A stretch of 7,242 nucleotides of DNA from an uncultured Paracoccaceae bacterium. Lineage in GTDB: Bacteria > Pseudomonadota > Alphaproteobacteria > Rhodobacterales > Rhodobacteraceae. A program made the position numbers and the translations under genes. Position 1 is the stretch's first letter. Each line of letters starts with the position of its first letter. Positions 1-5,703 of the stretch are shown piece by piece. Where the stretch lies: assembly GCA_937927885.1 (NCBI GenBank), contig CALEZJ010000444.1, positions 1 through 7,242 of the forward strand, written 5' to 3'. The notes under the pieces are model-generated. The model was not told the DNA's origin and did not search any database. It saw only the letters and a list, made by a program, of their open reading frames with translations.

Positions 1-363
1 GATCTGATCCGCGCCATCGGGCCTTCGCACGGCTCTGGCCGCCGCGTCTGGGAAGCGCTTTGCAAACTGTGCGAAGCTGACCCCGAACGAGCGCGCGCCA
101 TTGCCGCCGCAATCCCGCGTGATCTGCCCGGCCCTGCCCGGCTTGACGCCGCCATTGCACGCCTGCGGGTACCGGGAAAGGTGACGCCAGAACCCCCACC
201 GGATGACCGGATCAGGATGGTGCGGCGGGGCAACCGAATCACCTTGGACGTCGACCCTGCTCTGACACCCGAAGTCGAAGCAGCCTTGAGGACCTTCATC
301 GCCGGTTTGCTTGCGCGCGGTCAAGACTTCCGAAGGGCCCGATCAGTCTCGACACCTGATTGA
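1..363 (+). CDS. repB: RepB, ParB-like plasmid partition protein (3' part only)
   Basis: The frame is open from base 1 to a TGA at 361-363, giving the last 120 residues; the start lies outside the window. RepB is the centromere-binding protein of repABC plasmids: it binds parS sites and works with the RepA ATPase to segregate copies. The visible part begins with DLIRAIGPSHGSGRRVWEAL, which resembles the region after the ParB/HTH domain of RepB proteins (the IGxxxxxGRxxW pattern). It ends in a charged C-terminal tail of the kind used for dimerisation (EVEAALRTFIAGLL). The call rests on this pattern plus the RepC gene immediately downstream in the same direction, which is the fixed order of repABC operons. 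The 3' end of this gene also contains a parS-like sequence at 310-325. A stand-alone ParB is less likely given the neighbour. Confidence 0.83.
   Translation, partial: DLIRAIGPSHGSGRRVWEALCKLCEADPERARAIAAAIPRDLPGPARLDAAIARLRVPGKVTPEPPPDDRIRMVRRGNRITLDVDPALTPEVEAALRTFIAGLLARGQDFRRARSVSTPD
310..325. other. Degenerate parS-like palindrome inside repB
   Basis: CTTGCGCGCGGTCAAG matches the 16-bp core of the perfect palindrome at 1493-1508 (CTTGACCGCGGTCAAG) at 14 of 16 positions. The right side is identical over 12 bases (316-327 versus 1499-1510). The two mismatches sit at core positions 5-6 and break the symmetry there. It is probably a second, weaker RepB-binding site or a relic of one. Its function is inferred only from resemblance and from its position in the rep operon. 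Confidence 0.4.
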
Positions 364-432
364 TACCTTGAAAGCAATCCGATTTCAACACCGCTCGCGG
401 TGAACGGGGAAGCTTTTTCTCCCGAAACCACC
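364..432. promoter_or_regulatory. repB-repC leader with hairpin; presumed antisense ctRNA region
   Basis: This 69-bp stretch separates the repB stop from the preferred repC ATG. It contains CACCGCTCGCGGTG at 389-402, a perfect inverted repeat that can form a 5- to 6-bp GC-rich hairpin. A second, imperfect GGGGAA/TTCTCCC pairing follows at 405-424. In repABC plasmids this interval normally encodes, on the opposite strand, a small counter-transcribed RNA that limits RepC synthesis and sets incompatibility. On the minus strand the hairpin would be followed by TTGAAAT, a poor U-tract, and I could not find a convincing minus-strand promoter. The hairpins are therefore seen directly, but the RNA gene itself is inferred from family knowledge. 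Confidence 0.4.
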
Positions 433-1497
433 ATGAAACATGCCCTACCCCTTCGATCCGCTTTGGCGGAACGCAATGTTGCACCCTCTTCCAACCGGTT
501 TGACCTGCTTGCACCTGTCCGCGTCTTGCGAAAGGCTCTTGGCCTTACGCCGAACGATCTGGCAGTTCTGACCGCGCTGGTCAGCTTTTTGCCCCGCGAT
601 GGGGTAAATGGAATAAGTGTGGTCTTTCCATCCAACACGGCGCTGGCAAACCGTGCCAACGGGCTGGACGAGCGAACGCTGCGCCGCAGCCTGGCGCGGC
701 TTTCCGCTGCTGGCCTGATCGCGCGCAAATCCTCGGCAAATGGCAAGCGGTTTCCCTTGCGCCATCACGGCGTGATCCGGGATGCTTTTGGACTCGATCT
801 TCGCCCGTTGATCGACCAGCAACCTCGGCTGCTGGCGGAAGCCGCCAAGGCGAAAGACGAGGCCGAGCACCTGCGCGCCCTCAGGGCTGAAGCACAGGCT
901 TTGCGCTCATTCCTCTCGCGTCGTGGCGACCTGGATCCCGATATGCAGGCGACCCTTTCTACAATGCAGAGCCAGCTTCGGCGCGCCACACTAAGCGTCG
1001 ACGCGGTCCTGCGCATGATCGAAGAATTGCGAGGACTCGCCAACGATTGCACGGTACCGGACCCCAGGACTGCCTCTGAGGAACAGGTTGAAGCCGTTAA
1101 GGAATCCGGTGTTTTGTCCGGCAGGAACGGCCAGAATGACCGGCACAAAGAGTCCAAACAAAGAGAAATTAGGGAAGACCCAGAAATTCCTCGAAGAAGA
1201 ACCTCGCTGCTATTCACACGAAATCCGAGAACCATGGACTGGCAGGACTTTCGGAACGTAGCCAGCTATTTCCCATGTCCACCCCGTACAACCGAAACCT
1301 TCCGCAAGATCTTGGCAGACCTCGGGTCATTGCTGAGAATAGGCCAAGACAGACTGGCGAGAGGACTCAGAGAACTTGGAGCAGGGCGCACCTTGTTGGT
1401 GCTGGACTACCTGATCAGCCGGGCCGACGCGATCCGCGAGCCGAACGCCTATTTTGATGCGGTTCTCGCAAGAGATACAGCAGGACAGCCGTCTTGA
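433..1497 (+). CDS. repC: RepC, plasmid replication initiator
   Basis: RepC is the initiator of repABC replicons and is thought to act on an origin located within its own gene. From the ATG at 433 it is 354 residues, somewhat short for a family that is usually about 350-440. Residues about 30-105 carry the RepC winged-helix signature: ALGLTPNDLAVLTALVSF, then VVFPSN at about 64-69, ERTLRRSLARLSAAGLIARK, and SANGKRFPLRHHG. A charged, probably coiled segment (residues about 133-165) and a polar linker follow. The C-terminus contains the RepC-like GDAIR/YLRAL motif as ADAIREPNAYFDAVL. An in-frame GTG at 400 would add 11 residues but lies in the leader hairpin. Neither start has a well-spaced Shine-Dalgarno sequence (GGGGAAG at 406-412 is about 20 nt from the ATG), so the start is uncertain. 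Translation may be controlled by leader folding. Confidence 0.88.
   Translation: MKHALPLRSALAERNVAPSSNRFDLLAPVRVLRKALGLTPNDLAVLTALVSFLPRDGVNGISVVFPSNTALANRANGLDERTLRRSLARLSAAGLIARKSSANGKRFPLRHHGVIRDAFGLDLRPLIDQQPRLLAEAAKAKDEAEHLRALRAEAQALRSFLSRRGDLDPDMQATLSTMQSQLRRATLSVDAVLRMIEELRGLANDCTVPDPRTASEEQVEAVKESGVLSGRNGQNDRHKESKQREIREDPEIPRRRTSLLFTRNPRTMDWQDFRNVASYFPCPPRTTETFRKILADLGSLLRIGQDRLARGLRELGAGRTLLVLDYLISRADAIREPNAYFDAVLARDTAGQPS
1141..1200. other. AT-rich, purine-skewed patch in repC; possible oriV core
   Basis: Within repC this 60-bp stretch is only about 43% GC (26 of 60 bases), well below its surroundings, and the + strand is dominated by A and G. It contains two direct copies of CAAAGAG (1146-1152 and 1159-1165) and two of GAAATT (1165-1170 and 1183-1188). 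It encodes the poorly conserved polar linker of RepC. In studied repABC plasmids the replication origin maps inside repC to an AT-rich segment, so this is the best candidate here. The composition and repeats are seen; the origin role is inference. Relaxed coding constraint on a linker could also explain the composition. Confidence 0.35.
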
Positions 1498-1510
1498 CCG
1501 CGGTCAAGAC
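1491..1510. other. Perfect 20-bp palindrome at the repC stop codon; candidate parS
   Basis: GTCTTGACCGCGGTCAAGAC is a perfect palindrome with no loop, so it looks like a protein-binding site and not a terminator hairpin. It overlaps the repC stop codon (TGA 1495-1497). The core fits the usual repABC parS layout (GTTNNNNGCNNNNAAC) except that the outermost base pair is C/G instead of G/C. Such palindromes near repABC genes are the RepB-binding centromere sites that define plasmid compatibility. A near-copy lies at 310-325, so repC is bracketed by the two. Confidence 0.62.
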
Positions 1511-1523
1511 AATCGACCATCAA

Positions 1524-2225
1524 CTACGCCTCGACATCACCGTCGAAGAAAAGAGGGCAATCGCGAACAATGAGAGGCAATTCGGTCAGAATGGTGCGTA
1601 GGTGCCCCCGGATTGCGCGATCCGCTTCCGGGACGTCGCCGCGCGAGATAGCTTCGACAACAGCTGCATGTTGCTCGATCATTGTCGCAACGGACAATTT
1701 CCGTGTGGCAAGGTGGCGTACGCGATCCAGATGCGACCTGAGACCCTCGATGACAGTCCATGCATGGACATGCCCGGCCCCCTCGGCCAAGGTGCGGTGA
1801 AACTCCTCGTCCAACTGGAAAAAGCTGCTCGGCTCCAATCCTGCAATGCTGCGTTGAATTTGGATCTGGCGCTGAAGATCGCGCACCAGACACAGGTCGG
1901 ATTTGCACGCCAGCTCTCTGACGATCTCGGCCTCTATCGCCTCGCGAATGAAGCGAGCATCCATCACGGCGCCGACCGAAATCTTGCGTACATAGGTCCC
2001 GCGCTGCGGGCGCACCTCGACCAACCCGTCTTCGACCAGCTTGATGAACGCCTCGCGCACTGGCTGGCGGCTTGTGGCCATGTGCGCTGCAATGTCGGTT
2101 TCCGATAACCGCGAGCCAGGAACGAGTTCAGCATGAATGATCGCACGGCGCAGCCATCGGTAGACCTGAGGAACAATCGCGCTCTTGTGGTCCAGCACAA
2201 ATAGTTTCTGCGGGCCGATTGTCAT
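1524..2225 (-). CDS. GntR-family transcriptional regulator, FCD (FadR-type) domain
   Basis: This 233-residue repressor-type regulator has an N-terminal winged helix (about residues 17-80: VYRWLRRAIIHAEL, then SETDIAAHMATSRQPVREAF and the wing PQRGTYVR). The C-terminal FCD ligand domain is all-helical, at about 88-215. The FCD metal-site residues are present: D139 and H143 in LDEEFHRTLAE, H186 in EQHAAVV, and H208 in IRGHLR. FCD proteins of this type commonly sense sugar acids or other carboxylates (UxuR/ExuR, GntR, LldR groups) and repress adjacent catabolic genes. It is divergent from kdgK across 164 bp, so repression of kdgK and of itself is likely. GGTGA lies just upstream of the ATG at 2223-2225 as a ribosome site. 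It converges with repC, leaving only 26 bp between stop codons. The exact ligand cannot be read from the sequence. Confidence 0.9.
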   Translation of the reverse strand: MTIGPQKLFVLDHKSAIVPQVYRWLRRAIIHAELVPGSRLSETDIAAHMATSRQPVREAFIKLVEDGLVEVRPQRGTYVRKISVGAVMDARFIREAIEAEIVRELACKSDLCLVRDLQRQIQIQRSIAGLEPSSFFQLDEEFHRTLAEGAGHVHAWTVIEGLRSHLDRVRHLATRKLSVATMIEQHAAVVEAISRGDVPEADRAIRGHLRTILTELPLIVRDCPLFFDGDVEA

Positions 2226-2272
2226 AAGGTCACCAACGGTTTGCTGAAACGCACTTATCTTCCATACTAGTC

Positions 2273-2291
2273 AGCAAGACTGAAACTTGCT
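2273..2291. promoter_or_regulatory. Inverted repeat in the gntR-kdgK divergent region
   Basis: AGCAAG (2273-2278) and CTTGCT (2286-2291) form a perfect 6-bp inverted repeat with a 7-bp spacer, in the middle of the divergent intergenic region. It overlaps a weak candidate promoter for the regulator on the minus strand (TAGCAA, 17 bp, TAGTAT). It may be an autoregulatory operator. No experimental or comparative support is available from the window alone. Confidence 0.25.
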
Positions 2292-2311
2292 AGCCCTGTA
2301 ACTCCGCGCGC

Positions 2312-2339
2312 TTGTCATGCGGGAACTGTCGGTTAACCT
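2312..2339 (+). promoter_or_regulatory. Candidate kdgK promoter overlapping a GGTTAACC operator-like palindrome
   Basis: TTGTCA at 2312-2317 matches the -35 consensus at five of six bases. With a 16-bp spacer it leads to a poor -10 match, TAACCT (2334-2339). The palindrome GGTTAACC (2331-2338) covers this -10 position and has the GGT-NN-ACC core typical of UxuR/ExuR-like GntR/FCD operators. A repressor bound there would block the polymerase. The palindrome and the -35 are seen; the promoter assignment and the link to the neighbouring regulator are inference. Confidence 0.38.
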
Positions 2340-2389
2340 AGGAGAGACATTCTGACGCGCGAAATGCACAACAGGAACGAGGCCGCGCA

Positions 2390-3307
2390 ATGAACAGGTT
2401 TGTCGCCATAGGCGAATGCATGATGGAACTGTCGGGCGCCGGGCAGCCGGATCTGTGGCGAATGGGTGTTGCAGGCGACACCCTAAACACCGCTTGGTAT
2501 GCACGGGCGCGGCTGGACGCGGATTGGGGAGTGGACTACTTCACCCGACTGGGCACGGATCCGTTTTCGGACCGTGTGATACAGTTCCTGGCCGACAACA
2601 GCCTGGGGACGGGCCACATTGCCCGCGATCCAGTTAGGGGACCGGGTCTTTATGCCATCACGCTCAAGGAGGGTGAGCGCAGTTTTACCTATTGGCGTGG
2701 CCAGTCTGCAGCGAGACATCTGGCGGATGACCAAACCGCGTTGGCCGCTGCTCTGGATGGCGCCACGGTGGCATATCTGTCCGGAATTACGCTGGCGATC
2801 CTCTCCCCTGCGGGGCGCACCCGGCTGCGCAGCGCATTGGCGCAGGTACGGGCGCAAGGTTGCCTCGTGGCGTTTGACACAAACTATCGCCCGCGCCTTT
2901 GGGAGGACGTCGCGACGGCCCGTGCCGAAACCAAAGCGCTGTTGGCAATGTGCGACATCGTCCTGCCCAGTGCCGATGATGATCAGGCGCTGTTCGGTGA
3001 TGCTGATGCAGACGCTACGGCCGCGCGTTGCCGCGCGGCCGGGGTGCCAGAAGGCGCAGTAAAAAACGCGGGCGGCGTGGTGCATTGGTGGGCCGTAGGC
3101 GCCAGCGGAACAATCGACGATTTGCCACGTGTGAAGCCCGTTGACAGCACGGCAGCAGGGGACAGTTTCAACGGCAGTTATCTGGCCGCGCGTCTGGCAG
3201 GGCTTTCGCCGGAAGCCGCGATCCGAATGGCACATCGCGTCGCCAGCGCGGTGATTGGCGTTCCGGGAGCCCTGATGCCGATGGACGAGGCGCGCCGGGC
3301 AGGCTAA
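2390..3307 (+). CDS. kdgK: 2-keto-3-deoxygluconate kinase, PfkB/ribokinase family
   Basis: This 305-residue sugar-acid kinase is expected to phosphorylate 2-keto-3-deoxygluconate (KDG) with ATP to KDPG, the substrate of the Entner-Doudoroff aldolase, in the cytoplasm. The PfkB fold markers occur in order: IGECMMEL near the N-terminus, GGD-type substrate loop as GVAGDTLNTAWYAR (26-39), RLGTDPFSDRV (53-63), FDTNYRPRLW (162-171, characteristic of KDG kinases), and the second PfkB signature DSTAAGDSFNGSYLAA (252-267), with D258 as the catalytic base. KdgK proteins typically have TAAGDSF here, not the GAGD of ribokinases, which favours KDG over fructose as substrate. The ATG at 2390 is supported by GAGG at 2379-2382. 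The stop overlaps the convergent lysR stop by 4 bp. Another 2-keto sugar-acid kinase activity is possible. Confidence 0.9.
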   Translation: MNRFVAIGECMMELSGAGQPDLWRMGVAGDTLNTAWYARARLDADWGVDYFTRLGTDPFSDRVIQFLADNSLGTGHIARDPVRGPGLYAITLKEGERSFTYWRGQSAARHLADDQTALAAALDGATVAYLSGITLAILSPAGRTRLRSALAQVRAQGCLVAFDTNYRPRLWEDVATARAETKALLAMCDIVLPSADDDQALFGDADADATAARCRAAGVPEGAVKNAGGVVHWWAVGASGTIDDLPRVKPVDSTAAGDSFNGSYLAARLAGLSPEAAIRMAHRVASAVIGVPGALMPMDEARRAG

Positions 3308-4233
3308 AGGCTGCGGCTGGGGGCTAGGGATGGACGATCCCAGTCCTCGGACTCCACCCAGTCGCAGAAGGTGGCGACCGCCTTGTCCCTGCGATGTGCA
3401 CGAGGCAGCACCAGATAGAACCCCGGAACCTGGTCCGGGGGTATGCCGTCCAGCGCATTCGGGCCAAGGGGGGCAACCAGTCGGTCGGCTTCGATATCCT
3501 CGCGGGCGTCGAGCGTCGAAATCAGTCCCACGCCCAGCCCCGTCAGCGTGGCGCGACGCATCGTGGACGCGTCGTGAAACCGGATGCCTGGCGGCGGCGT
3601 GCCTTCGGTCGCGTCGAGATGGCGCAGAACATTGGGCCAGAGATCGTCACCCAGAACAGGATGCAGCAAAGGAACCGTGGCGAGGTCGGCAGGGGTATGT
3701 ACTCTTTCGGCCAGATCCCGCGTGCAGCAGATTATCTTGTGGTCACGCAGCAATAGCATGTGGTCATGCTTGCCCCAATGGCCAAAGCCCCACTGGATCG
3801 CCACGTCTACTTCGTCGGCGACAAAATCAGGCAGGTTGACCATGGTCGTCAGCCGTAGATCGACCTCGGGCAGGATTTGGCGAAAGCGCGCGATGCGGTC
3901 CAACAGGTAGCGGGTGGCAAAATAGGGGCTGGCATTGACATTGATGCGGTGCCGCGCACCCGATCTGGCAATCCTTCGTACGCCCTCCTCGAATTCGTTG
4001 AACCCCGCCTGGACGAAATGCGACAGCAGGATCGCCTTATCGTTGGGTTCGATCGTGCGGCCTTTGCGGGTGAACAGTTCGGTTCCCAGCGCGTCTTCCA
4101 GCAGCTTGATTTGCTGGCTGACCGCCTGGGGCGAGACGCGCAGTTCCTCGGCAGCACCACGCAGGCTGCGATGGCGGACGGCGACGTGAAACACCCTCAG
4201 CGCGTTCAGCGGCGGCAGGCGTGGTGGCGTCAT
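3304..4233 (-). CDS. LysR-family transcriptional regulator, GcvA-like
   Basis: This 309-residue regulator begins with RLPPLNALRVFHVAVRHRSL, the opening typical of the GcvA/AmpR-like LysR subgroup. The winged HTH spans about residues 8-67 (SLRGAAEELRVSPQAVSQQI as the helix-turn-helix). The C-terminal periplasmic-binding-type effector domain covers about 94-300, with VDVAIQWGFGHW and ATLTGLGVGLIS as expected. It is the last gene of the leftward cluster, only 12 bp after the upstream SDR, so it is probably cotranscribed and not divergent from its target. I see no good ribosome site before the ATG at 4231-4233, so its translation may depend on coupling. It probably responds to a substrate or intermediate of the cluster; the ligand is unknown. 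Confidence 0.9.
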   Translation of the reverse strand: MTPPRLPPLNALRVFHVAVRHRSLRGAAEELRVSPQAVSQQIKLLEDALGTELFTRKGRTIEPNDKAILLSHFVQAGFNEFEEGVRRIARSGARHRINVNASPYFATRYLLDRIARFRQILPEVDLRLTTMVNLPDFVADEVDVAIQWGFGHWGKHDHMLLLRDHKIICCTRDLAERVHTPADLATVPLLHPVLGDDLWPNVLRHLDATEGTPPPGIRFHDASTMRRATLTGLGVGLISTLDAREDIEADRLVAPLGPNALDGIPPDQVPGFYLVLPRAHRRDKAVATFCDWVESEDWDRPSLAPSRSL

Positions 4234-4245
4234 CTGGCGGGTGTC

Positions 4246-4989
4246 TCAGGCATAGATATAGCCGCCGGACACGATGATGGTTTCTCCTGTCATGTAGGTG
4301 TTCCTTGGTCCCCCGGCCATCAGTACCCAGGGCGCCATTTCCTCGGGCTCGCCGCCACGCCCCAGCGGGCTGGCCTTGGCGAGTTCGTCAAGAAACCCCG
4401 AAGCGCGCGCCTTGTCAGTGGCCATTCCGGCCGGGGCAACCGAGTTCACCAGAATGCCATCGGGCGCCACGGCATGGGCTATGCTTTTCGTCAGGCTGAC
4501 CACAGCGGCCTTGGTTGCTGCGTAATGCGCGTTCTGGGGGTGCGCCTTGAACGCATCGACCGAGGCGAGGTTGACGATCCGCCCGCGCACCTTGCCGACG
4601 GGCTCCTGGCCCTGCATCCGGCGGATCGCGGCGACCATCATATGATAGGTGCCCTTGACGTTCACCGCCAGCGAGGCATCCCACTCGGCGTCGGAAATGT
4701 CCAGAATTGGCCGCCGCGGATAGATCGCGGCGCAGTTGATCAGCGTGTCCACTCGCCCCAGCACGTCGGCGACCTGAGTGAAAGCCGTTTCGCAGGCGGG
4801 CCCAGTCCGGATGTCACATTGCGCCTGCACATGGGCGACGCCCGCCAGACGTGCCGGTTCCAGAGCTGCATCTGCGGCAGTCAGGTCGATGATCCCGACC
4901 CCCCGTGCCCCCTCTTCGACACACAGCCGTGCAAGGAGCGCGCCAAGACCTGCACCGCCTCCGACGATCACCACATTCAGGTTCTGCAT
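4246..4989 (-). CDS. Short-chain dehydrogenase/reductase (classical SDR, probably NAD-preferring)
   Basis: At 247 residues this is the usual length for a classical SDR. It has the Rossmann glycine motif GGGAGLG (10-16), an acidic residue at the end of strand 2 (IID, D35) that favours NAD(H), the active-site N110, and the S143/Y156/K160 triad (LASVDAF and YAATK). A P-G-like turn after strand 6 appears as VAPAGMATDKA. The family oxidises or reduces secondary alcohols; given udh and kdgK nearby, a sugar acid or its keto form (gluconate 5-dehydrogenase-like or uronate reductase-like) is a reasonable guess. The ATG at 4989 has AAGGGA five bases upstream, overlapping the stop of the preceding gene. 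Nine bases separate the two, which indicates an operon. Confidence 0.87.
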   Translation of the reverse strand: MQNLNVVIVGGGAGLGALLARLCVEEGARGVGIIDLTAADAALEPARLAGVAHVQAQCDIRTGPACETAFTQVADVLGRVDTLINCAAIYPRRPILDISDAEWDASLAVNVKGTYHMMVAAIRRMQGQEPVGKVRGRIVNLASVDAFKAHPQNAHYAATKAAVVSLTKSIAHAVAPDGILVNSVAPAGMATDKARASGFLDELAKASPLGRGGEPEEMAPWVLMAGGPRNTYMTGETIIVSGGYIYA

Positions 4990-4998
4990 GGGGGTCCC

Positions 4999-5703
4999 TT
5001 ATGGTGACAGGGGTTTGACAGGATAGGTGGGCACAATATCGAACCGGCTGACATTGGTGGTGGAGGGCATGGACAGGACTGCCAGCAGCATCTGGGCGAT
5101 GTCATCAGGCTGAACCACGGGCGGCCCGTCATAAAGGCGGGCGCGGCCTTCGGCCGACAGGGCTTGTCGATAGAGCGCAGTCTGGACGCGGCCCGCGACG
5201 ATTTCGGTCACGCGGAAACCCTCGGGGGCAAGTTCGGCCCTGAGCGACTGCGCGAAAGACGCGACCGCCGCCTTGGTCGCAGAATACACGGCCGAGCCTG
5301 GCGCAGGCATGTGGGCTGCAACCGAACTGACAAAGACCAGGTGCCCTGCTCCGCGCGCGCGCATTGCGGGCAGAAGGCGCCGAGAGACCAGCATCGGTGC
5401 GGTGACGTTGACGGCCACGGTTTCGAGGATCTGCGTTGGGGTCAGACTGGTCAGCGGCCCGGGTGGCGCGGTAGTTCCAGCGTTCAAGACCAGCACGTCC
5501 GGGGCGAGGCCGTCAAAGACCGCCATGGCATCGGCCGCCGACAGGTCGACGCGAAGGGTCTCGATCCCCTGTGCTTCCAGTTGCGCCAGCGCCGCAGGAT
5601 CACGCCCGGTTGCGGTGACACGGTAGTCGGCCTTGGCCAAGGTCAGCGCCATTGCCCGGCCAATACCGCTGCTGGCGCCGGTAATCAGGGCGTGCCGGGT
5701 CAT
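4999..5703 (-). CDS. Short-chain dehydrogenase/reductase (YdfG-like, probably NADP-preferring)
   Basis: This classical SDR has 234 residues. It shows TGASSGIG (8-15), a basic residue at the end of strand 2 (ATGR, R34) that favours NADP(H), D53 in VDLS, the NAG motif (74-76), and the S127/Y140/K144 active site (FVSSVAA and YSATK). It resembles the 3-hydroxy-acid/serine dehydrogenase branch (YdfG-like), but substrate cannot be assigned with confidence. Its ATG overlaps the TGA of the upstream oxidoreductase remnant by one base (TGATG), so in the intact ancestor it was translationally coupled. It has only a partial site of its own (AAAAGG about 10 nt upstream). The premature stops upstream may therefore lower its expression. 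Confidence 0.86.
   Translation of the reverse strand: MTRHALITGASSGIGRAMALTLAKADYRVTATGRDPAALAQLEAQGIETLRVDLSAADAMAVFDGLAPDVLVLNAGTTAPPGPLTSLTPTQILETVAVNVTAPMLVSRRLLPAMRARGAGHLVFVSSVAAHMPAPGSAVYSATKAAVASFAQSLRAELAPEGFRVTEIVAGRVQTALYRQALSAEGRARLYDGPPVVQPDDIAQMLLAVLSMPSTTNVSRFDIVPTYPVKPLSP

Noticed and set aside
445..1235. Minus-strand frames opposite repC
   Set aside because: They lie within the coding part of RepC with motifs on the + strand; only the short leader is a plausible source of an antisense RNA.
1491..1510. Palindrome as a bidirectional terminator between convergent repC and gntR
   Set aside because: The symmetry has no loop and no T-tract follows on either strand, so a DNA-binding site is the better reading, although some effect on termination cannot be excluded.
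2229..2235. GGTCACC next to the gntR start codon as a GntR operator
   Set aside because: The half-sites are separated by one base and it coincides with the ribosome-binding region; too short to support on its own.
2483..3235. 250-codon minus-strand frame opposite kdgK
   Set aside because: It lies wholly within a convincing kdgK, has a Cys/Arg-rich unstructured translation and no ribosome site; treated as a shadow.
3877..5007. Long + strand open frame (376 codons) opposite lysR and the first SDR
   Set aside because: It is antisense to two genes with clear family motifs, its translation has no recognisable domain and is rich in R, H, G and Q, and such frames are common opposite high-GC genes.
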